From Ochromonadaceae sp. CCMP2298 (taxonomy: Eukaryota; Sar; Synurophyceae; Ochromonadales; Ochromonadaceae), in contig MU634170.1 of assembly GCA_026770595.1 (NCBI GenBank), positions 1-14,917 on the forward strand: DNA of 14,917 nt, given 5' to 3'. The notes beneath the pieces were generated by a model. The model was given only the letters and a program-made list of their open reading frames with translations, was not told the origin of the DNA and made no database searches. Both the position numbers and the translations under genes were made by a program. Positions 9,275 through 14,917 of this stretch are shown in pieces (position 1 is the stretch's first letter; every line of letters begins with the position of its first letter).

Positions 9275-9434
9275 GCAGCTCAAAGGTGCACCCGAAAAGG
9301 CTAGTCTATTCTACTAGGGTTAAATTCAGCCCCTCTCGCTCGAGGAACTCCATAAGCTCACGAATTCCTCGATCTTTAACCTCTGTATGACTTTTATAAA
9401 ACATATTCCTTCATATCTCTTACCCCATATTCCA

Positions 9435-9455
9435 CTCAGACACCATCTGTCTGAG
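9435..9455 (-). terminator. 8-bp stem-loop 3' of the SET gene
   Basis: CTCAGACA and TGTCTGAG pair around a 5-nt loop, beginning 27 bp past the SET stop codon on its strand. A role in 3'-end formation or RNA stability is inferred. It does not match the histone stem-loop consensus. Confidence 0.35.
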
Positions 9456-9482
9456 CGATAGAGCGCAGCACGACCTGCTGCT

Positions 9483-10112
9483 CTAGTGGCCCGCTTCGGG
9501 TCTCCCGAAGCCCTTACCGTAATTGGTGAACTGCTCGCGCTGATAAGCTAGGTCCTTATAAGCATGGAGGTAGATGCGGTTCGAGCCGGGGGGCCCGTTC
9601 ACGATGATGCACGTCTTGAACGCGCGCTCGCCAGTCTCGAAGTGGGAGAGTCCATGGTACGCATTGCACATGCTCGCGTTGCAGATCATTGCCTCCGCAA
9701 ACTCATGGCAGTCCAGCACCAGCAATCCTCCAGGAAGGTCGATTCCCTTCCCATTATCTACATAATCACACTTTCTGACTATGTTCCCCACATACTCCCC
9801 CAACTGCTCGCCCCTCTCCACGAAGCTGTCGACCACGAAGGACCTCCCCGGGCTTCTTCCCTTAGACGTCCTGTAGTGAGAACAGTGCCGACGGCGCGCA
9901 TCTTTGCGCATCCAATAATAAAATAACTCCCTCTTACCCAGGTTCGTTCTCATCACCGAACGTATCTCTCCCTTCTTGCGGGAGCGGTGCAGAATGCTCT
10001 TGAGCCTGTTAGCTCTCCCCGCGAGCTGGCTCTCCCAGGCGCCCGTGTGCACGGGCCACTTCACACGGTCGACCTGACCACGCTCGGATATTCTAGTAGG
10101 CTGTGCCGACAT
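9483..10112 (-). CDS. SET-domain protein, probable lysine methyltransferase
   Basis: 209 aa, stop TAG. Residues 1-85 are basic (LKSILHRSRKKGEIR, RKDARRRHC). The SET fold covers about 89-202: GRSFVVDSFVERGEQLGEYVG matches the opening strands; N145-A-S-M-C-N150 stands where the family has NHSCxPN; IYLHAYKDLAYQREQFTNYG (180-199) matches the A-x-RDI...GEELTxDYG end, with Tyr198 at the catalytic position. No pre-SET or post-SET cysteine cluster is seen, so it is a minimal form like those in some viruses and bacteria. The usual His is Ala146 and GEE is QRE, so activity is uncertain. The family would transfer methyl from AdoMet to lysine on histones or other proteins. It is divergent from the 10702 gene and convergent with the 7289 gene. 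Confidence 0.72.
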   Translation of the reverse strand: MSAQPTRISERGQVDRVKWPVHTGAWESQLAGRANRLKSILHRSRKKGEIRSVMRTNLGKRELFYYWMRKDARRRHCSHYRTSKGRSPGRSFVVDSFVERGEQLGEYVGNIVRKCDYVDNGKGIDLPGGLLVLDCHEFAEAMICNASMCNAYHGLSHFETGERAFKTCIIVNGPPGSNRIYLHAYKDLAYQREQFTNYGKGFGRPEAGH

Positions 10113-10701
10113 TTCTTCAGCCGAAGATTGTCGTTAAAAGTGAGATCCAACAGCAACATCCCCCTCCAACATCTCCTTGCAAATACCTTTCCAAAAAGAC
10201 TATGTTTGACGCTGAGTGAGTACTTTATATCTTATATTACGCCTAATAGATGATATTTTGAAACAAAAACCAGAGTCAGGAGCTCCCAAAATCCAATCTG
10301 TGCAGCTGCCTTTTACAATCAAAACCCAAATTTGGGGACCCTAAAACGTTAATTCTTCCCTCATTCATTTCGCCACTGTCGAACATGCAAGTTCAACCCC
10401 CTCTTGGAGCACCGATCACACACAAACCTTCGATGTCCGACATCAATCGCCCCTTTGGATTACGGAGCGTCGAACTACCAACTCTCCCTGGATCAATTAT
10501 CAGCTCCAGGCCCCCCGCGATCATCTGCGACGGAGCGCGGCTCCAACATCTTGGAGCAGGCTTCCTCATTCCGCGTGACAGCTTGGCCACAGCATTGTCC
10601 TCTCCGCTTCTCTCTCGGCAGTTCGACACACCCTCGCCTCGCACGACGACAACCCCACCGAGAAGAGCTGCGCGTTAATCACTCAGCCATCTCAAGCAGC
10701 G
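10113..10701. other. Divergent intergenic region, no firm gene
   Basis: It separates the SET gene (-) from the basic-protein gene (+) and should hold both promoters. ATG 10385 opens 97 codons (to 10678), Pro/Ser-rich and without family features; it may be a short gene or chance. ACCAGAGTCAGGAG (10269-10282) matches 13/14 of a stretch in upstream block B (6935-6948). Confidence 0.4.
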
Positions 10702-11659
10702 ATGGGCAGGTTGATGATTTCGGGCAAGAAAGGCTACTACCGTCCCCGCAAGGCTCCCACGGGCCAATTCGGCCGGCACTACAAAGCGGTCAATCCCTGC
10801 GGAAAGAAGAAACCTGTAACGAACACAGGTGGACAGACCGGGGTCATTGGCGGGGGAGACGCAGGCGGCGCGGAGGCGGGCGGGGGAGACGCTGGCGGTG
10901 CGGGGGAGGTGGAGGAACAACCCTCCCCTCTGCGGAGGTTAGCACGAAGTCAGCAGCCGGCAGCGTCCGCCGTGCAGGCTCCACGCACGGCTGCCAGAGC
11001 GGCAGCGAAGGGCAAGGCGGCAGCACCTAAGGCTGCTGCAGCTGCAGCGAAGGGCAAGGCGGCAGCACCTAAGGCTGCTGCAGCGGCAGCGAATGGGAGG
11101 AGCAAGCCCGCATCTACCAGCAGATGCTCCAGACTCAAGCGGACAATCAGCGTCAAGCTGCCGTCGCCGCAGGACTGGCTCAGGGGCCGCCTTCCTCTTC
11201 TAGCCAGGGGCAGGCCTCCTCCAGCCAGATACAGTCCTCAGCTTCGACAGTCCCTCGCCCCAAGATGGCAAAGGGGCCAGCATTCAAACCGGCTAACAGA
11301 CCGGACAAGCAGGCTTCCGCCAGATTGCCGACGAGGACGCGGGCAGAGGGTTCCCCTCGCCCCTTGCGATGGACGGCCACTGGCACGAGAGGTCAGGGAG
11401 GAACGCCTAAGAAGGTCCAGGCAAATTTAAGGACGGGGCTCAAGCCAGATGTGTTCTCGTTAGTTGCGATCACCTTATCGCCGCCGACTCCTACGCGTGG
11501 CAGTGTCCGGGGATTTGCGGGTTTGTGGTCTGCGGCCGATGCAGCGACGGCATGGAAGATATCTTCCCTAATGACAACGATTCGAGGAGGTATTCACACG
11601 CTGTTGCAGTACACCATCAGACTTGCACATGGGAGGAGGAGAGCCCCTTTAGGAAGTGA
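10702..11659 (+). pseudogene. Broken gene: basic Ala/Lys-repeat protein with Cys/His cluster
   Basis: Three frames carry the protein in turn. Frame one, from ATG 10702: basic head (GKKGYYRPRKAPTGQFGRHY), Gly/Asp linker, then two AAAKGKAAAPKAAA repeats. Frame two, from about 11090: a Gln-rich helix (WEEQARIYQQMLQTQADNQ) and a Ser/Gln linker. Frame three, from about 11300: a Gly/Asp segment, TAA at 11408, then a cysteine-rich end (SYAWQCPGICGFVVCGRC ... AVHHQTC) to TGA 11657-11659. The Cys/His spacing suggests a treble-clef, RING- or PHD-like zinc site. Ala/Lys/Pro repeats recall histone H1 tails and viral DNA-packaging proteins. Both frame changes are in the same direction, as single-base losses give. 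Decay is most likely; base-calling errors are possible. Confidence 0.55.
10999..11093 (+). repeat. 42-bp tandem repeat (Ala/Lys/Pro coding)
   Basis: Starts at 10999, 11041 and 11083; two full near-identical units and 11 bases of a third. The third copy breaks off where the reading frame changes (GCGAA then TGGGAGG), as expected if a one-base loss at the repeat edge caused the shift. Confidence 0.85.
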
Positions 11660-11797
11660 GTGGGCTTGGAAACGAGAGGGGGTGTGAACCCTCTATGTAC
11701 ATAGATGTCTGCACTTTGAATACGCACTTCTAGTGCTCTAACCGTCAAAATCAAAAAGTAAAAGGCAACAGAATGAATTCTATTTTTAATTATTATT

Positions 11798-11921
11798 GAA
11801 CTACCGTCCCCAAATATCTTAGTAATAATCCTAATACCAAGAGGGAAGTACCGCCCAGGGCCTGGAAAGTTGGGCGTCGCCTAAGTTGCGAAACTAGTTA
11901 GATATATTAAGACGGTAGTTC
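11798..11921. repeat. 124-bp structure with 11-bp perfect inverted ends
   Basis: GAACTACCGTC at 11798-11808 and GACGGTAGTTC at 11911-11921. Inside, CGCCCA (11852-11857) and TGGGCG (11871-11876) also pair. It lies between the convergent 10702 and 11948 genes. No target-site duplication is seen at its borders. Each arm has the orientation of the gene ending beside it. Confidence 0.75.
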
Positions 11922-11947
11922 GATCAGGATCATTTAACTCCAGCAAC

Positions 11948-12277
11948 TTAGGACAAGTCGCCTTCCTGGGCGGGGCTGGCCGATGAGCCTGAGCCCTGGC
12001 TGAAGCCCGGGAAGGAGGGCGAGCCCAGACCCGAGCTGGCCGCCTGAGAGGGGGGAGGCGAGGGCGACTCATTCATCACCTGGGGGGCATTATCATCCCC
12101 AGCGAAGTCGTGGTTCCACGCCCACTCGGGGTCGTGGACAAAGCCTTCGGGGTAGTTGACGGGCACGGCCGTCGTCGTGTGGCGAGAGGAGCGCCGCAGC
12201 CTCCACATCTCCTTACCCCGTGTTACAGTGCTCATCCTCGCGGTCTGCTTGACTCTTGAACTCTTCGACGGCGCCAT
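11948..12277 (-). CDS. Small Ser/Pro-rich hypothetical protein
   Basis: 109 aa, ATG in a strong context (ACCATGG), stop TAA. Basic head (residues 1-34: MAPSKSSRVKQTAR ... WRLRRSSRH), then an aromatic/acidic stretch (NYPEGFVHDPEWAWNHDF), then a disordered Ser/Pro/Gly tail. No family is recognised. A reverse-strand GAACTACCGT motif starts 26 bp past the stop. The balanced composition of the middle part and the good start favour a real gene; its length alone does not. Confidence 0.5.
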   Translation of the reverse strand: MAPSKSSRVKQTARMSTVTRGKEMWRLRRSSRHTTTAVPVNYPEGFVHDPEWAWNHDFAGDDNAPQVMNESPSPPPSQAASSGLGSPSFPGFSQGSGSSASPAQEGDLS

Positions 12278-12594
12278 GGTTTGCTGATCGATTGTGAGCC
12301 TGGCCGCGAACAGCGATCAATCTGGCCAACAGCAGGTTGGCCAACAGCAAACAGCAAGTTGACCTTTTCGAAAGTCCAAAAAATCGGGACTGGAGCTTGT
12401 TCTCCTCAAAGGGACGCTAGTTGGGGAATTTTGGGGGAGTACAACGTCTTTTAAAAGTAACACCGTTCCTGACAATCGAGGATGTAACGTACGAAACGGG
12501 AGGTCCTCAACACCATGGGTTTGCGTCAGGAATGGTGTACATATAACATCCATTTAAATACAATTCAAAGACGGTAGTACGATTGTAATCTCTT
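12278..12594. other. Intergenic with inverted repeat and motif copy 7
   Basis: A 14-bp inverted repeat (13/14) at 12460-12473 and 12525-12538, and a tandem TGGCCAACAGCA at about 12323-12352. The reverse-strand variant GTACTACCGT sits at 12571-12580. No gene is supported. Confidence 0.5.
12571..12580 (-). repeat. GTACTACCGT, variant motif copy 7
   Basis: One base differs from GAACTACCGT. The flanks agree with the other copies (CAATC before, C after). It lies 15 bp outside the proposed LTR edge. Confidence 0.6.
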
Positions 12595-12793
12595 TGTTGA
12601 CATTAGAAAAGTATATAAATAACTATTTTTTGTTACTCGCTGAATATAATAGATTTGACACCGCTCGTGCAGCCTCTTATCAGCCCTTGCTGTCGCGCGT
12701 GACCTTTTCGTAGCTTGGAGCTCTAACGAAGAAGAAAGATCATACAACGGTCGCTCAGTTACTAGGATAATTGTGCCCATTACCCTAGAAACA
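12595..12793 (-). repeat. Possible 199-bp 3' LTR
   Basis: On the minus strand it begins TGTTTC and ends GTCAACA, giving TGTT/AACA ends as is usual for LTRs. A purine-rich AGGAGAGA lies one base before it. Without the 5' LTR it cannot be confirmed; the exact ends are a guess. Confidence 0.25.
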
Positions 12794-13169
12794 ATCTCTC
12801 CTACTCAAATGCTGGCAGCTCTCCTCCACTCTCCTCAATCGCCAAAAAGACAGGAAAGGCGCTGTGCAAAAGTACGTACGCAAAAGATCCGTACTATAGT
12901 ACGTACTATCCGATGTCCGTATCTGTTCTGACTAAGTAACTACTTCTATACTATTAAGCTACTTCCCTTCATCCAACTCATTACGCCTTCTGAAGGTAGT
13001 CGCGAACCTAGTGCAGGGCAGTACCTAACCGGGAATTCTGACCCCAGGGATTTTAAACCCCAATAGCGGTGCTCTACCCGCCTAGACTACTTATGAGCAG
13101 CTCGGTCGATGACCAAACCTGTACACGACCTAAACCCTCAGATGCAGTCGTCCTTTCGTGCCGCGCCTT
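12794..13169. other. Copia 3' untranslated stretch
   Basis: No gene. It holds a purine tract on the minus strand (12819-12836, 17 of 18 purines; a candidate polypurine tract), a perfect GTACTATAGTAC palindrome (12891-12902) and a tRNA-like segment. Confidence 0.5.
13018..13092 (-). other. tRNA-like relic
   Basis: On the minus strand TAGTCTAGGCGG (13078-13089) fits the pol III A box TRGYNNARNNGG exactly. GGGTCAGAATTCCC (13031-13044) resembles a T arm and B box with mismatches. A GGG/CCC stem with an A/T loop lies between. The acceptor ends do not pair, so it is not a functional tRNA; a SINE or tRNA remnant is possible. Confidence 0.3.
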
Positions 13170-14917
13170 CTACACTCGGATCATGGAGCCGTTGAAGAAG
13201 AGCGCGGCCACTGCAGCAAGTCCTACACCTGCCAGCAGCATCTTGGTCGGCCCGAGGATCTTGGTGAGCAGGTCAGCCGGATTCTCGTTTGTGCTGACAA
13301 ACACTAGCTCTACCTGCCCCAGCTGCACGCACTGTCTGATGTAGTTGATGTCCCTGTTGTGGTGTCTGCACTTGGGGCACATCGAGAAAACATTAGAGAC
13401 TAGATCAATGCTGGCAGAGCTGTCCGTGTAGAGCCTCGTCGGCTCTGTCTGAGGGCAGTCCAGCGCAGCGAGCAGCGCTCTGTTAGGCACTGCGTCCTTG
13501 CAGGCTTCGCAGAGGGCCTTGATCTCACTCTGGGCACTCGAGTGCGACACCGTGGTAGAACGCTTGCTCTTGGCCGTGAACGCCCCCGCAGTAGGACTCA
13601 GCATCAGGCAATACCCGTACAGGTACTTGCTATCGCCCTCCGGGGTGTAGGAAGCATCGGTGTAGCCGAACTGCACAGGCTCCTCGAACCCCCCGAGGAT
13701 CAGTGCATGAACAGCCTGCCGCATCTTCAGGTACTGCAGCAGCTTCTGGGCTCCACGCGTGTGCACCTTATTAGGGGTCGCACCAGCAGAGGCCAGCAGA
13801 CCAGAGGCCACCTTCAAATCCCACATGCCCGAGTCCGCTGCGAAGCGAGCCTTGCCTACCACACTCCAGATCGGCTTCTCGGAGCCAGGCTTCTGGTTGC
13901 GGAAGTCCACCGTAGAGTACAGTGGAGTCTCGGAGCACAGTACGTGGTCGGGGACGTGGGCGCTGACCACGTCTGCCAGGTACTCCTGCAGGTGCACGTG
14001 GACCTCTCTCTTCTCTCGCACCCTCGAGACCTGCATGCCGACGAACTTGGCGAGCGGCTCGCTCTTGACTTCAGCGAAGTTCTTGCGAGCGAAGGCTATG
14101 AAGTCGTCGATTGCGCTGCGGAGGGGACCAGTCACGAGGATATCGTCGACATACACCAGCACAAGCAGCAGCAGCAGTCCAGCAGTGTCTCGAAGCTCGA
14201 ACTGGCAGGGGTCATCCTCACTGCGAAGGAGACCGAAGCGCTGGATGATGAACGAGAGCATCGAGTGCCATCTCTGCCCTGCCTCCTAGGTTCCCCAGTA
14301 GTTCACGTTCAGCCTTACGTACTGGGACTTGGCGAACCCGAACTCCACCATCGCCTTCGACAGTCGCATATGCAGAGGGCGGTCAAGGTCAGTGAGGGAC
14401 TCCTTGTACGCATTGCCCACGTCGAGGTGCTCCAGATCCCAGTCGCGCACAGCGGCTACGTGGAGCACTATGAGGATGGAGTCCTTGCGAACGGTAGGGC
14501 TATACGAATCGTCATAGTCGATGCCCCTCTCCTGTCCCCCACCGTTGGGGCACAAGCGAGCTCTGTACTTCAGCTCCCCGTCGGTCTTGCGGGAAACGAG
14601 AAAGGCCCTAACAGCGCTTACGTATCGCTCGGGAGCCTCCAGCACTTCCACGTAGCTGTGCGTGTTGAGACTGTCGTTGCGCTCTTTCTCCAGGGCTGCA
14701 CGCCACTCCTCGCTCTGCGGCCCCCTCAGTGCTTCGGTCATGCTGCGCGGGTTTGAGGGTAGCGCTAGAGCGCTGCTCACCTCCCCCTGCAGACCTGCCA
14801 GCGTGAACTCCAAGCCTCCCCCACCGTTTGGACAGGAGCACAGCACTCCGCATATCTCCGCGACTGCCTGAGATCTCTCCCCTATCCCAGCAGCTCCTCG
14901 GGTAGTGTGCCCGTGTC
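13170..14917 (-). pseudogene. Copia pol: reverse transcriptase and RNase H, one in-frame TAG
   Basis: One frame runs from the window edge to TAG at 13170, broken only by TAG at 14286-14288. RT begins near EEWRAALEKE; the first catalytic Asp is in HLDVGNAY (codon 14421-14423), and YVDD is at 14142-14153. RNase H follows with Asp (YTDAS, 13656-13658), Glu (SEIKAL, 13524-13526) and Asp (YTDSS, 13422-13424), then the ENPADLLTK block. The TAG lies between the two RT halves, in the segment normally reading LYGLKxAxRxW, probably replacing Lys or Gln. The C-terminus adds a hydrophobic stretch (MLLAGVGLAAVAALFF). Pol would copy element RNA into DNA in virus-like particles. Only one nonsense change in about 580 codons implies recent insertion. 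The upstream part is cut by the window. Confidence 0.88.

Larger units (their letters stand above)
8473..9482. other. Gene-free repeat region between convergent genes
   Basis: AT-rich with many stops in all frames. It holds the tandem array, four GAACTACCGT motifs, and hairpins at 8757-8775, 9301-9317, 9341-9371 and 9435-9455. A direct duplication of TTCTATAGCGC lies at about 9118-9140. Confidence 0.75.
12595..14917 (-). mobile_element. Ty1/copia retrotransposon, 3' part
   Basis: RT and RNase H in copia order on the minus strand, followed by an untranslated stretch, purine-rich tracts and a possible LTR. The gag, protease and integrase parts and the 5' LTR would lie beyond the right edge. 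The 12595 boundary depends on the LTR call. Confidence 0.7.

Noticed and set aside
10404-11030. 208-codon + strand frame overlapping the basic-protein gene
   Set aside because: Its second half is an Arg/Gly-rich misreading of the Gly/Asp linker. The frame starting at 10702 contains the exact Ala/Lys repeat.
7480-11320. Programmed -1 frameshifting
   Set aside because: No slippery heptamer with a downstream structure was seen at the three change points.
11798-11921. MITE (miniature inverted-repeat transposon)
   Set aside because: No target-site duplication, and the arm sequence also occurs singly and in tandem elsewhere in the window.
12317-12780. Two short - strand frames (78 and 71 codons)
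   Set aside because: No domain or coding bias. One overlaps the proposed LTR, the other an inverted repeat.
13542-14756. 404-codon open frame on the + strand
   Set aside because: It is exactly antisense to copia RT/RNase H, which has clear catalytic motifs; the + translation has no family features.

Overview
The window is eukaryotic nuclear DNA, probably from an intron-bearing microbial eukaryote (protist or alga). The first gene is cut by six GT-AG introns whose removal keeps one reading frame. A second gene has a 108-nt intron. The right edge holds a Ty1/copia reverse transcriptase, and there are no bacterial operons or Shine-Dalgarno signals. Most recognisable ORFs end in TAG, so the code looks standard. 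The species cannot be fixed from sequence alone; an intron-rich free-living protist such as a fornicate would fit, but that is a guess.

Layout. (1) 115-5207 (+): a seven-exon gene for a leucine-rich-repeat (LRR) protein of about 1339 residues, with a short SDS22-like LRR head and a very long low-complexity Gln/Pro/Gly/Ser tail. (2) 5564-6778 (+): an intronless ankyrin-repeat gene. A near-identical 38-bp block (35/38) lies on each side of it (5358-5395 and 6967-7004), which suggests a shared upstream element or a cassette boundary. (3) 7289-8472 (+): an unrecognised gene, damaged in its 5' half and open in its 3' half, with one clear intron. (4) 8473-9482: about 1 kb without a gene, holding three ~184-bp tandem repeats plus a fourth copy of their core motif and several hairpins. 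(5) 9483-10112 (-): a compact SET-domain protein, probably a lysine methyltransferase. (6) 10702-11659 (+): a broken gene for a basic Ala/Lys-repeat protein with a C-terminal Cys/His cluster. (7) 11798-11921: a 124-bp inverted-repeat structure. (8) 11948-12277 (-): a small Ser/Pro-rich hypothetical protein. (9) 12595-14917 (-): the 3' part of a copia retrotransposon, with RT broken by one TAG, an intact RNase H, a possible short LTR and a tRNA-like relic.

The part most worth a second look is about 7.3-12.6 kb. Four genes lie there as two convergent pairs. A 10-base motif, GAACTACCGT, recurs seven times, only outside the genes. Where a gene lies upstream, the motif has that gene's orientation. 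This looks like a decaying, undescribed multi-gene element (viral or transposon-derived) with a common 3'-end or terminus signal. That reading is inference: no integrase, polymerase or capsid gene was recognised in it.
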